DNA of 64,000 nucleotides from Hydractinia symbiolongicarpus. Taxonomy: Eukaryota; Cnidaria; Hydrozoa; Anthoathecata; Hydractiniidae. This document shows positions 35,227-46,911 of the stretch, in pieces. Location of the stretch: assembly GCF_029227915.1 (NCBI RefSeq), contig NC_079881.1, positions 22,545,501-22,609,500 on the forward strand, given 5' to 3'. Each line of letters begins with the position of its first letter. Within the stretch, counting starts at the first letter, position 1. Below the pieces are notes generated by a model. That model was not told the DNA's origin and ran no database searches. It worked only from the letters and a program-made list of their open reading frames with translations. The position numbers and the translations under genes were made by a program.

Positions 35227-35352
35227 CTACCTTAGCTGGCTACCGTTTGTGTGGTGGTGGTGCTGCCACCAACAAGGTTTTTCCAGCCCACTAAAGTCTT
35301 TCTCCGAATTTGCTTGTCTTGGTTGTGTGATAAGAATCGTTTGTGTTGTCAT
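35227..35352 (-). CDS. small ORF, 41 aa, possible first exon
   Basis: Starts MTTQTILITQPRQANSEKDF and ends with a His-rich stretch before TAG, in the least AT-rich patch of its surroundings. The ATG has purines around it (AAAATGA). Possible donors lie inside the 3' half (for example before GTAGCC). The start resembles N-termini of small membrane proteins such as cornifelin/PLAC8-like or MS4A-like proteins, but no diagnostic motif is present. It could be a coding first exon whose partner I could not find. Confidence 0.25.
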   Translation of the reverse strand: MTTQTILITQPRQANSEKDFSGLEKPCWWQHHHHTNGSQLR

Positions 35353-35568
35353 TTTCTTTCTACTTTTCTGACCACCTTACAGCAGGTATTAAGAAGTTAA
35401 AATCCCATGCAGTGCAGGTAGCCATTAAGCTACTAAATTTAGTAGCTTAATAGAGTGAGGGAAAAACTTGTAATTATATAATAGTAACCAATTGATGTAC
35501 AGACAAGCTTAAAAAAATTTTTTCACACTTTTCAAGCTTTTTGTGCCTATAAAGGAAATATAGGTGAA

Positions 35569-35799
35569 TTCCAACGTGGCGTTATTTGTTTACATGCTTT
35601 TCGTTTGAGGTTTTAAACTATTATCAAGTGCAGATTTATGCCTTCTGATTTATTTGAATTCATTTAAAGTCCTAGAAATGCCTTCATGTGAAGAAATTGA
35701 CTGATAATTACTTTGCTTCACCTAGAACCGCTATCTTTTTTCCTATCAGGGCCGAAGGAGCTTACCACTGAGAATGTAAACAACAGAATTCATCTATAT
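35569..35799. mobile_element. MITE family M1, copy 1 (shortened)
   Basis: Ends with GTGAATTCC on the left and GGAATTCATC-type sequence, here CAGAATTCATC, on the right. It shares GATGCCTTCTGATTTATTTG-like sequence (with TTTATGCC) and TGATAATTACTTTGCTTCAC with copy 2. It lacks about 100 bp of the left arm compared with copy 2. Noncoding. Confidence 0.75.
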
Positions 35800-35959
35800 T
35801 ATAGCAATACTTACCATACACTACAAAAAAGCAACCGTAATTAGTAATTAAATTAGTATATATATATGATTAGTGTGTTCATACCTTGTGCACACCCTGT
35901 AGCTAGCTAGTCTGTATAATTAATTAGTAACCAAAACAAGGTTTTATGTGCTGCTCATT

Positions 35960-36107
35960 CGGGGATCAATCGATGATTTATTTTAGTATTTCATTTGTAT
36001 TTTTATCACTTAGTATTTACATGTTTTAATTTGATAGTTGGTGTAAATTAGTACTTTGTAACTATACTGGATCCAACTTTAAATAAAGAAATAAATAAAT
36101 AAATAAA
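35960..36107 (+). mobile_element. LINE-like 3' end with (AAAT)n tail
   Basis: Contains ACTGGATCCAACTTTAAATA followed by (AAATA/AAAT)n at 36083-36107. A short retroposon 3' end with a simple repeat tail is the best explanation. No coding part is attached. Confidence 0.4.
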
Positions 36108-36602
36108 TTTACCCACTGCCAGGCTATATATATTTGGTCAAATTTACTTCGTTTTAACTAGAACCATGGCTGATGATTCGTACTGCCCTTTACCAACAAT
36201 TCCGAACCTAAAAGTCAAAAAATCAATAAGCAAAGAATAAAATTGAATTAACAAGGATCATTATTTTGGAAACATTGTATACGGTTCGTAAACAAAAGTT
36301 TACACAAAATGTGAAACAGATTGGTTTTTGAGAAACACATCTAAATCAATAAAAATAATTTCATTCAGCATGTCGTATATTGCCATCACCCATCAATCTG
36401 CCACAAAAAGGTTATGAAACACATCAAAACTTAGAAAAATCAGTCATTTCAGTGCATTCAGTCATCGAGCACTAGATTACAAAATCAGAAACTAAACAAT
36501 AAAAAATAACTAACACACACACATTAAATTCTATAAAATTCGTTCCACCTTTCATATTACATGTGGTCCCCCCCTTGTAAAGTGCACAGGCAATGTGAAA
36601 AA

Positions 36603-36940
36603 AAATATAAATGAATTCCAGCCTGACGGCATTTGTTTACTTTTTAGCAGTAAGCTCCTTGGCTCTGGCTTTTGCGTGGCAGGAAAAAAGATGCTAGGAT
36701 TTGGTGACTAAAGATTTTTACTGTGGATTTCTTCTAACGGGGACATCGTTGGGGTTACAAACTTTTATCGAGTGTAGGTTGATGCCTTCTGATTTATTTG
36801 AATTCATTAAAAAATTGAAGAAATGAACTGATAATTACTTTGCTTCACCTAGCACCCCAATCTTTTTTCCCTGCCACGCAAATGCCAAAGCCGAAAAAGC
36901 CTACCACTGAAAATGTAAACAACGGAATTCATCTGTATAC
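36603..36940. mobile_element. MITE family M1, copy 2, long inverted arms
   Basis: Two arms of about 95-105 bp are inverted copies of each other. Shared blocks are TGAATTCC, TTGTTTAC, GGCTTTGGCATTTGCGTGGC and its left-arm variant GGCTCTGGCTTTTGCGTGGC, AAAAAAGAT and GCTAGG. The arms differ by a 10-bp block on the left. The middle has TGATAATTACTTTGCTTCAC. There is no transposase. The transcript could fold into a long hairpin. Confidence 0.8.
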
Positions 36941-37408
36941 TCTATGGGCATAAAAATACATCCTACTATTCTGAAAAAGTTTAAGTCTTTAAAAGATTTT
37001 GTAGGTAGCTAGCTAGCTTGTTACATCATAATAACGTGCTCATAAAAGAAGAGAAATTTGGAAACTATAGTAGTTAGCTATAGATAATTAAAAAAGAGGA
37101 ATAAGAACAGAAGTCATAGGTTGGAGCTAGCCATGGCATGGGGAGCTGGATTTGGAGGCTAACATTAGCTAGCTAACAGTAGCTAAGATACCCAGTTAAG
37201 TATACTTAAACTGGGAATACTTCGCTAAAACTAAAGCTAGCTGTTTATGCTTAGTAAAACACATATGGTTACATACGCAGTAAAATATAAAACTGTGGCT
37301 TTTCCTGGGAAATGCGAGTCTGCTTGCTCCACTGACATAAAAACCAAACGTCTAAAAATATCAAAGTTCTTACTATTTGTGATTTAAAATCCGCCTTATT
37401 CTCCAGCC
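36941..37408. other. no gene; AGCTAG-rich
   Basis: Several GCTAGCTAGC words at 37010-37245. No frame or splice signals of interest. Confidence 0.4.
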
Positions 37409-37735
37409 TTTGTTTTATACTTCTAACTTTACTTTACATCTAGCTTCACTTCTCACTTCACTTTTCTACTTCTTCGCTTGGTCTCTTTTCTTTTTAAATA
37501 TATAGCTATGCTTTTGTAAACCACTTTTTCCCCTTTTTTTAAGGTAAAGGGATCGTTCTTCTGTGCCTTTTTTTGGTGGCCTTTATTTTTTACTTCTAAA
37601 TTTACTTTACTTCTAGCTCCACGTAGCTCCACTTTCACTTCCAACTTTACTTTTCTACTTCTTCACTTGGACTTTTTTCTTTTTAAATATGCTTTTTTGA
37701 ACCACTTATTTTACTTTTTTCAAGATCGTTCCTTT
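37409..37735. repeat. pyrimidine-rich tandem duplication
   Basis: Two units of about 160-170 bp. Shared blocks are TACTTCTAA, TTTACTTTAC, TTTTCTACTTCTTC, TTTTCTTTTTAAATAT and GATCGTTC. The second unit starts at about 37580. The plus strand is strongly C/T-biased. The Lys/Arg-rich minus-strand frame at 37453-37644 follows from this bias. Confidence 0.75.
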
Positions 37736-37879
37736 GGGGGTTACCCGTTAAATTTATTTCAGCAAATCAAATTCAGTCGTTTTCATCACCTGATGTTAAC
37801 AAAGTAAACCTGCTAACAAAATAGACATATTTTTTTCCATAACATCACAGATTTTTACGGCAACATCAAAGGAAAATAA

Positions 37880-37927
37880 GCCTATCAACTTTGCCTGTCA
37901 CAGAGACACGGAACTGGCGTATTATTA
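37880..37927 (-). mobile_element. element terminus, right member of an inverted pair
   Basis: Reads, on the minus strand, TATATAATAATACGCCAGTT, then CGTGTCTCTGTGACAGGCAA. It is the inverted partner of 34671-34722. Confidence 0.55.
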
Positions 37928-38667
37928 TATAGTATACACTTCTAATTGCGCTAAGACGTCTTATTTGGAGAAATTAAACCTAAAAGGTTGCTTACCATTT
38001 TTTCTTTATTTAGATTTTGTTAATAAGCACTAACTACCATTGCAAAACGTTGGAGATGGAATTGATGACGCAACATCGTCTCATTATGCAGATCTCATTC
38101 CTCAATTTATAACACCAAGTGTCTATGCTGAGTTAACAATCATCAAAACATAAACGTAAAATCGAGTGTTGTAAGAAGTTCTGATGTTAATGGCAAAACG
38201 AAAGTATAGATGTTATGTAGCAACTTTGTTTCGTTGACATTTTTTTTGCATTTAAAACATTTCTACAAGGCACCTAATAAAGTTCATTGCTCATTGCGGA
38301 ATATATACGTATTATATGTTTGATAGTTCGTGTATTTTAGAAGGCCATCTCATATCCTTCGAAAAAGTAATAATGGTAATCTACAATGCAGGGTATTAAC
38401 CCTACATATACTGTTAAGTAGACCACAAAAATATGCAACGATCGACCTTTTTTTCAAAAAGTAATAACAAGCTCATTTTCCTACATTCATGAGCTTTAGG
38501 GAAATAATGTTTCAAATCAAATTGTACCAATTTTTTCTTTCTTTTCGCCCTCACTTTAAATTTCTAAACTCAGGACGTACAGCTAAGACAAAACAATTTT
38601 AATGTTTTTTTTACATTAGTCTTTAACCACCCACCAATCAATGTTCTTTGTTATGGAGCCATGAACT
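37928..38667. other. no gene seen
   Basis: AT-rich unique DNA between two mobile elements. Confidence 0.4.
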
Positions 38668-39386
38668 GGATAAAAGTTACGCTATGGAGTGACGTGCTGC
38701 GTAGTAGAAGGGAAAAAGATGGACGCGAGGCCCGATAGATGGACGTGATGCGTTATAGAGAAATGCGTAGGAGGATGCGTGTTAGAGATAATACTACACT
38801 TTCACCTTCGCTTAACTTTACACTAGTAAGATATTGGTTACAGTAAAAGAAGAGACTCATATTTTCACATACATATTAAAGTGTGCTTAGTTAAAAAGTT
38901 GCAAAGTTTGTTTAACCACGCGAGAAAATAGCCACGGCAGTAGTTATTTAATATATCTCCCCCATCCTTGTTTATAGGAGGTGCTCTTTTCCAATTTAAG
39001 GGGATCTTTACCACCAGTCGTCTTTTATGACAGTCTATTAATATTATTCTGCTCTACAACTCCCCTCTAAAAGGACAAGAAGTTATGGTGGAAGTTTTCT
39101 TGATAGATGTAACAATGTCGTTCTCAGAGCCCTGGGGATGAGGGATGTCAAGCATGAAATCTTATTCTCCCTTCTTCTTTTAAAGTATTTATGGAAAGAA
39201 AAAAGTGAAAATAACGCATAGCTTTCTCTCTGACATGCATCCTCCTATTAAGCGTCCTCCAACTGAGCGTTGCGTCCTTCTATTATGCGTAGCCTCTCTC
39301 ATTACGCCTTGAGTGTCTCATTACACGCCTATCCATGATGCTGACACTCTACTACGCAACACGACACTCAAGCGTGCCTTTTATCC
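38668..39386. mobile_element. foldback-type element with internally repetitive arms
   Basis: The left arm starts GGATAAAAGTTACGCTATGG and carries CGTGCTGCGTAGTAGA. The right arm, inverted, starts GGATAAAAGGCACGCTTGAG and carries CGTGTTGCGTAGTAGA. Both arms then contain spaced GGATGCG, GGACGC and ATGCGT words (left to about 38795, right from about 39236). The centre is unique and noncoding. Long inverted arms made of short direct repeats are typical of foldback elements. No target duplication was recognised. Confidence 0.75.
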
Positions 39387-42195
39387 ATTACATCACTTTA
39401 TACTTTGTTCTCACGTTCTTGCATGTTTTTATATTTGACGTGGGGCCTAGTCCTGTCCACTTCGGTTTAGGTGATAAAATAGTTCGATTGTCTTTTACAT
39501 ATGTTAACCACTTGACGTTATGTACGTTAAATAAAAAAAAAGATAAAACCGAATAATTGAATAGATATTTATTCTGTGGTGTTAAATTTTGCGCGCGGCA
39601 CGAGATCTTGTCTCGTAAATTAAAACTAGTTGCCACAGTAATCATGTATGTATTAGTTTGGTTTGGGAGTTTATTAAGTTGTGGATTGTTATCGAATGAG
39701 GAGAAATGTGTGGTCCGTTTTGAGTTTTATAGTGTGCGTTTTCCTTTATTTCTGTTTATACGACTGATACAAGTCCTTAGAACTCGTTGCCACTTGAAAA
39801 ATATTATTTTATCGTTGCGCTGGTTTGTAAACAGAATAAAGAAGAAAATACCTGCCATGATTTTAAAATTAAGGACTAAAAATATTTATCATTAATTTGA
39901 CTTTATCTGTCCACAGTTTTACCCCCGATTTTATAGATTCAATTTTGATCCAAAAACTACGGCTGCTGCTTTGCATTTAACAATTTTACCTTAGTCTTTT
40001 TTGTCTGGATTGTTGAAGATAAATCCCTTTAACTTTATTCTAACGAAAGTTATAACCGAGAAATTTGATTGCTTGGTATGACTGGCTACATAAGTTTGTT
40101 TACAGCCAACATTCCGTGCGTATATTTTTTGAATTTATAAAGGTTCTTGAAAAACAGTTTCTTTCAGAATTGAATTTGTGCGTTCATGTTTCTATGATAT
40201 CCTAGGAAAACAAAAAAAATAATCTTGTGTTAGTAGGGAACGTGATTAATTTACCGACATATTTAATTGCTATTTTTGTTTCTCAGCTTAACAGCATAAA
40301 CAAAGAGTTCTGGTTGATTGTCCAAATTGTTTTCTATCTTTGTATTAAGCACGGTTTAAAGGGAAAATGATAAAACCTTTAAGTTATTAGCATTACTTAG
40401 TAGATTTAAAATTATAACTAGAAAACTTGTGAACTTGTTAACTTTCGAAAGGAGAAACTATTAATCCGTAATTTCACTTAAAATATGATACGGGTATCGC
40501 ACCGTAATTACTTGATTTGTTTTGACACGGTCGATATGTGTCAATACGTTAAAAAGTTGGATTTAATTTATTTAAAGGCGAGTTTCCACTCAAACGAATG
40601 TGATCAAATTGATCGACGTCGAGGCATCGATGTTACTAAAAATAAAACATTGCATAATTTTCGTTGGTTGACGTTGCATTCAACTTTTCGTGGATCGATT
40701 GAAATATATTCATTAAGATTTATCCACATGATGTAAACAAACTGAGGAAGAAATGAACTTCACTGAGAAGCGGTAAAAGTGAAAGATGGGCGAACACATT
40801 TTTAACAAACGATGATTTAATTACCTATGGCGCATCAATACACTATTTAACACGAACAATAAGATGAAAATGAATCACTGATAAGTTATCATTTGCTGAT
40901 GAATGTTAAAGAATTTGAGATAATATTTGAATAATAAGTTCGCGGATTTTAGAGTCTTTGGACACTTTCTCGGGAAATTTCAAAGTCTCACAAAGCAAAG
41001 AGTTTGGAGGCAAATAGCAGAAAAATTTCAGACAAAAAGTACGAAAATATTTTTTGGTTTATTGTATTTATATTCGTATTAATTCAAAGTAAATGCTCAA
41101 TATTTTTATTTCAATTAATAATGTAAACACTATCATGTCATGCTATTCTTTATATTATTCAATCACTAAACAGATTATCACCATTTTATATCAAATTTTT
41201 GTTATTGTTTTTAAATAAAATTAGTGTCATAATCATAACGCGCAAGAATTGAGTTTGGATTAAAATATTAAATAAAGTAGTCAAGTAATTAGTAAATCCA
41301 AAAATATTTTTTTGGAAAGGATGGCACCTAAAATTTATGATAGGCCAGTTTAAGTATACGATCTAAAATGTTATAAATGGTTTTTTTTTGCGCGTAATTT
41401 TCTTACCCAACTAAAAAAAGTGCTTGCTGATAATTATTGTGCGGTCAGAGTTCTTGAGGAAATTTAAGAAAAAAGAAAGTTTTTTTGTTTATTTATTTTC
41501 AGCATTTTTTTCTAAACTTACGTCTTCAAATTTCTGTACCACTCACCTTTCGAATGGTTGAGAACATACCTGTTAAAGACTGCCTGCAGCTCAAAAATAT
41601 GAGATGTTTAAATTAAGTACAGTATCGTCATCTTATCGTTAGTCCATAGTTAAACCCTAAGTGTCAAAAAGGTTAACTAACAACACGTATTTAACATTAA
41701 CGTTTTAAAGAGCGATAAGAGAAAAAAAATTGGTTATTTTGATAGAGTCAACTCTCCAGTTTGAAAAATGAATGGAAACTTTAATCGAGAAAAAGTATTT
41801 CCTTTCTTCAGTGAAAATTTCCATGTATGTCTAAGATCTTTCTGTTTGTCAAAAGTACGTGATATATTTTTTTGATCAGCGTTTCAAGATAATTACGATG
41901 AAGTAACGAGTATGCAAATTGTTAAGAAAAAAAAAGTCAGCACAATTTTAAACCCTTTTAACTGGCTGTCGTAAGCACATGAAATTATACTTAATTTTTT
42001 TACTTAATTCGCTTTGCTTAAACGAAATTAACCTTATTTATTTTCCCGTAGCCAGACCTTACAAAATAAAAACAAGTTGTTTGAGAAGAGGAGTCGTCTT
42101 AGCTTGTACTTAAAAGTAGGGGTTATTGGTCGTATTACTTATCGTATTAAAACCTTCTAACTTAGAAACTAAAAATTTCATGTCATATTAAAAAC
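39387..42195. other. long stretch without a supported gene
   Basis: AT-rich DNA. The 83-codon plus-strand frame at 40485-40736 lies in a slightly GC-richer patch with ATCGACGTCGAGG, but it has no promoter, splice signal or recognisable motif. The 112-codon frame at 39557-39895 is basic and Leu/Phe-rich and looks like chance. Confidence 0.35.
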
Positions 42196-43206
42196 CTAAT
42201 GCTTTTGAGACTGAAAGAAAATTCTTTTTTCTGGTATGTACCACTCCATTTTTTCCAAATCTACCGAGACACCTAACCATTTTAACTGCTTTTTAGGATC
42301 CCACACTGATTTTTTTGCATTTTCTACAAAACCTGACAGTTGTAAAGATTTTTGAAAAAATAGGGCATCTTGTTTTGCTTTTTTATAATTCTTATCAGTG
42401 CCAATACCATCGTCAATAAATATTGCAATTTTGATCATATTTTCTCTCCAATATTTTATAAGAACTCTCATTGTTTTTGTAAAAATAAACGGGGCCGGAG
42501 AAAGCCCAAACGGTAATACTGTAAAAACAAAGTACCTTTCCTTTCCTCCTATGACCCATGAAAACCCCAAGAATTTCTGATGTTTTTCTGAAATATCAAT
42601 GTGATGGAAACGCCAAGAATTTCTGATGTTCTTCTGAAATATCAATGTGATGGTAGCCCTGCTTTATATCGAACTTAAACATGTAGCCTTGTGCAGTTAG
42701 AAATTCTCTTACCACCTTCCAATCCTTAAACTTAACTTTTTCTCTGTAAATGTGCTGGTTTACATACCTTAAATCGAGAATTGTCTACTTTTTCCTCCTT
42801 TGGTACTGACTGAAAGGGGATTTACAACATGTGGTGCAGAAGACACTACCTTAATTCGACCTGTATCTAGAAGCTCTTGTACCGCTTCATTAACGAATTC
42901 CGAATTTTTTATAGCGGATTGATTATTAGAAAAAGTTTGTTTTTGTGGTGTCGTGAAAAAGGAAATAGTATAGCCTTCCTTGATAATTTTGAGAATAGTC
43001 GTATTACAGCCGATGGTTTGCCAATATTTTAAGTTTTTCTTGAGCCTACCCTTAACTCTAGTTCCAGCCGAATTTTTACTTAGACAAAATTCGTACGTTT
43101 CCTCATCTATTACATTGTTATTAAAATTTAAACACTTATTTTTTGTCTTTTCTTTAAACTTGCTTATGGCCGATAACGCTTGAGCAGTCTTTCCTCCGAA
43201 GCACAT
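42196..43206 (-). pseudogene. DIRS-type reverse transcriptase remnant
   Basis: Two overlapping pieces of one protein. The first (43206-42769) has RVKGRLKKNLKYW, KIIKEGYTISF, NSEFVNEAVQELLDTGRI and PHVVNPLSVSTKGGKSRQ, the standard order for DIRS-family RT. A frameshift at about 42778 separates it from LRYVNQH and FDIKQGYHHIDI. The second piece (42645-42196) has FLGFSW, YFVFTVLPFGLSPAPFIF, FIDDGIG (catalytic box) and LKWLGVSVDL. A 46-bp tandem duplication at 42569-42660 disrupts the join. RNase H, methyltransferase and tyrosine recombinase are missing, so it is a 3'-truncated copy. Confidence 0.88.
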
Positions 43207-43404
43207 TGTGATCTTGCACTTTGGAATCTTTACGCTGATTGGGAAGAATATGATGTGTTATGGTTGCCGTACTTCCAGACGGTTGAGATGGTTCTCTTGG
43301 AAATGCGTATCTTTGTGATTTAAAATGGTTTGGCATAGGTGGCGACGAGGACATTAGTTGGGTGTGCATAGAGCTGAAATGTGGAGGGTAGAAGGACTTT
43401 GGCT

Positions 43405-43917
43405 TTACCTTTGCTTTCTTTTTTTTGCCAGTGCTTTTGACTCAGCCGATTTTATCCGTTTTTCGTCATCTGAATCGCTTGCTAATTCATCGGATAGGTA
43501 CTCTTCTACAGTGGCCCATCCTGCTGGTGATCTATCCGCCATTTTTTTTAGCTTGTTTCGCTTTGTGATTTCGAGTTTTATTCCTGCTAAACGTTTTGTT
43601 GATCTTGATACAGAACCTTCTTTGATAAGGTCGATAACATCTTCCAAATCTTCCACTAATTTTTGGTTAAATTTGAATTGGATTTGATTACCTTTAAACT
43701 TAAATTGTCTCGGCGATTCTGGTTTAGCTGAAACCTTCATGTTTTTCGGTATACTCTGTTGTTGCAGTTTTGTTTTGAATTCTTGTTTCTGTACGATAAA
43801 CTTTTTGTCCAGGTAGCTTCTGATTAGGTCAAATTGTTCCATTCCGTTTAGCGTTTGTGGGGCAGATTGGCTGTTGATAACAGGTTCCTCCATGTTATTA
43901 TTAGAAGTTTCGTCCAT
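43405..43917 (-). CDS. DIRS-type gag-like ORF, 170 aa
   Basis: The first ORF of the same element, in front of the RT on the minus strand. It includes QFKFKGNQIQFKFNQKLVED, then a long charged helix ending KRNKLKKMADRSPAGWATVE, an acidic EEYLSDELASDSDDEKR and a basic tail. These blocks are familiar from the first ORF of DIRS-like elements. The frame is open from an ATG. Between it and the RT (43404-43207) the sequence is frameshifted, where a zinc-knuckle part may have been. Confidence 0.75.
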   Translation of the reverse strand: MDETSNNNMEEPVINSQSAPQTLNGMEQFDLIRSYLDKKFIVQKQEFKTKLQQQSIPKNMKVSAKPESPRQFKFKGNQIQFKFNQKLVEDLEDVIDLIKEGSVSRSTKRLAGIKLEITKRNKLKKMADRSPAGWATVEEYLSDELASDSDDEKRIKSAESKALAKKRKQR

Positions 43918-45012
43918 TTTTAATGCAATTGCGTGACCTTGAATACTTGAAAGCTAATCGACGTGTGATTGAATTTTCTGAAAATCCGCCTTTTTGCTCA
44001 AAATCACGTGACAACGTGATATCGAGGAAATTACTGTAAGGCCAGTTCTACACCGAAAATAAATTCTAATTTTCTACATAAGCATTTCAAGTTCTACTCA
44101 AAAAAGGCAATGGTAAATCCATTTCAAAAGAAAAAAATGGTAATCTGACAGATCTTTGTTGAAGTCAGCAATATGTTTTTCTTTATAGCCACACGGTCTC
44201 ATACATTTTTATTATTAGCGATACAGGCACTATACATCACAGGATATAGGTACACAAATCTTATCAAACGATTTTTTGTCAAAAGTGCGTAATCTGAAAC
44301 ATCATTTTGATCAGAGTGTAATGCTCTACACAATGCAGGTACCGGTTAAAGAAATGTGAGAAATATTGTGCATCGACGTCATCGACTTTCGACGTCATTA
44401 AAATTGAAATGACGTATCTTTTCTATTTTTCGTCTGCTTGAGTGGACTTTTTTCGTGCAGTTCAGGATTACCTAAAATCAAGCCCACGTCTAAAATCCAT
44501 CCCTTCAGCTGTCCGTCCCTCCCTCCCTCCCTGCCTTTCTTCCAGCCAACGAGCTAGATTGCTATGTGAAAAAGAACTTATTTAGGTTCAACTTCGGTAA
44601 AACGATTTACAAGGTGGTGCTCATCTTATTCCAAACCAATAATTTTTATGTTTAACACTGCATACTTTTTTTCAATAAGGAGAATTTCCCCTATTTATTT
44701 ATTTTACGTATACACATTAGAAATTTTTGATTCAAGAAATATATATTGCATTAAATACAATTGTTTTTTACCGCAATAATGACTACCAAATGATTCTGTC
44801 ATGATAAACCAAGGTAAACAAATATGAAAGACCGAAAAGATTTACGTAGACAATGTCTTTCACTCGGTTACTTTCAGGTCGTGGTATTGGCATAGATGTT
44901 TCCTTGCATTGTATTTAACTTAATTTAATAATACTGCTTGAAATGATCAGCTGCCGTTGTCAAATCTGCATATATACTTTGCTTCACAGCTTTGCTGTTG
45001 ATATCTACATAA
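43918..45012. other. no gene; R3 fragment and a C/T run
   Basis: Holds the upstream flank of the DIRS remnant. A partial R3 copy lies at about 44270-44345, then two GACGTCAT words at about 44375-44400. A (CCTC)n-type run sits at about 44513-44533. No direct repeat marking a DIRS terminus was identified. Confidence 0.4.
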
Positions 45013-46522
45013 TTAGTCGTTGCCCGTGGAAAAATCCACGGGTTCGCCCGTCCTTTATATTTACCCGTCGCAACAAAGTGGATAAAAATATATCGCATTT
45101 GGTATTCGTGTTTCCGTAACAACATTTTCTAACTCAGCGAGGCTCCGCGCAGAGACAGAGACGTCGAACCGCCGGGTTAAGCTATAAGTCAAGTTGTGAT
45201 TCGGCATTGGTCACTCTGTGGAGCGTTTAATAATAACCGCAAACTTTGCCACACGATCAGGTGCACCGCTTTAGTACAAGTATACAGTGTGTTGTAAATC
45301 AAGTAAAACGCATACACACTGTCGCAACTGTAACATATTTTTTTAAAAATAACTTCCCGCAACGATAGCTGAAATAAAAGCGGAGCTTACTAACCGTTGT
45401 TACTCCATAATTGGTCAATGTTATTTTATTTTGCTGGATAAGTTTTTGTAAAAGTTAAAAAATTAATTGTGACATTCGTACAGGCGTAATTCCCAAGAAA
45501 GTTTAAAAATTAATTTTCACAGTTGGCTGCCCATTTATTACAGGTAGGTAAACCATGTCGCACATGTGCATAGGCGCTACAGCTTTTTCAAAAAACAGTC
45601 CATTGTTAACAGTGGGCAAAGCACTTAGCATAATTAAACAGAGTGGAACAGGCGCATTGGCGTAATACCCTTTTCCAAAAAAACTTGACTGCAACTTTGG
45701 TTCAAATAAAAACACAGGGAACAGCCTGTCGGTTACCCGGTTAGCTACAACTATGGCTCAGCCATTTTATTTCATAAAAAGTTTTCAGGAAAATAATAAA
45801 AGAGGTAGCTACCTAGCTAACTGCATTTAGCATATGAATTATTGCTTGTGAATCTTGTTGTAACCAAACTGCATTTTATACTTTCACTTTTTAAGGAGCT
45901 AGCTAAATAGTCACAGCCTCAACATAAAAATAAATATTGGCTAGGATAAAAAGGTCTAATAACAAACAGAATAGCAATAAGTTAGGTTCTAGCTAAGCTA
46001 GCTAACCTTCAAAATCATCGTTCCTAGCCAAAATTCCTAAAACTGGTGCATTTAAGATCTGTATGTGGCTAAAAAACGTGACAATATATTTATCCTAACA
46101 TTGAAAAGAAAAATATTACAAAAATATAAAGCTTTCAGAAGATGAAAAAGTCAAACGAACCTTATAGCTTGACCATACACGACCATTTTTAAAATAAAAA
46201 TGGCCTTCGTTCATTCAGCCGCGAAAATCTTGGATTGTTTTTTTAAGAATCAAAATAGCCTTCTTTCATTCAGCTGCGAAAATATATTGAATTGTTTTTT
46301 AAGCGAAAATCTTGGATTCTTTCTGGTCGCAAAAATCTTGAATTGTTTTTTTTAAAGAATCAGGCGTCGTGATTAGTATACTACGCTCGAGCGGTGAAAA
46401 CAAAATGGAAAAAATATATCGCATTTGGTATTGGTGCCCATTTTAAAATTTTAGTGTTTCCATTGCGGGACGCAGCTTTCGCGGAAACACAGACAGACAG
46501 ACGACGGATATTATTAAAGAGA
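45013..46522 (-). mobile_element. non-autonomous Helitron family H1, copy
   Basis: Read on the minus strand, it ends with the hairpin CCCGTGGA-TTTT-TCCACGGG, then six bases, then CTAA followed by host T. This fits the Helitron 3' rule (hairpin, CTRR, insertion in AT). The other end starts TCTCTTTAATAATATCCG with a CTGTCTGTCTG tract, but the base before it is G and not A. The body shares long stretches with 53087-55021 (for example GTTGTTACTCC and ATTGGTCAATRTTATTTTAT). A second, degraded hairpin region at about 45165 suggests a composite of two ends. No Rep/helicase frame. Confidence 0.7.
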
Positions 46523-46911
46523 CGAGATATTGTTGCCCCTGTTTCCTCATAATCGTCATAATTATTGCTTTGTAGTGGTCTTGTCCGGCTCATGCTGACA
46601 ATGAGAAAACATTAATATGAAAAAAATATCAGATTTTAATTTGCACCATTTTTTTCATTTTTCTTTGAACTGGCTGGGAGAAGGAAAAATAATATTAATT
46701 GAAATAACTTTAAAAAAATAATAATAACCATATCACTATCGTATATCTTCCTCTGATGACTCAACGAACCTCAGCGCCTCTTTTATATTACACTAGTCGA
46801 TAATGGGAAAAGGACAATAATAGAATAAAATATAAGTTGTTTTAGAAGTTTTGCTGACGGCAGCAGTGCATATACAAAATATATTTTAAAGAAAATTTTT
46901 AACTCGCTGCC
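46523..46911. other. no gene seen
   Basis: AT-rich DNA between the Helitron copy and the R5 repeat. Confidence 0.4.

Noticed and set aside
37453-37644. Lys-rich minus-strand frame
   Set aside because: Made by the pyrimidine-rich duplication. No start context or splice support.
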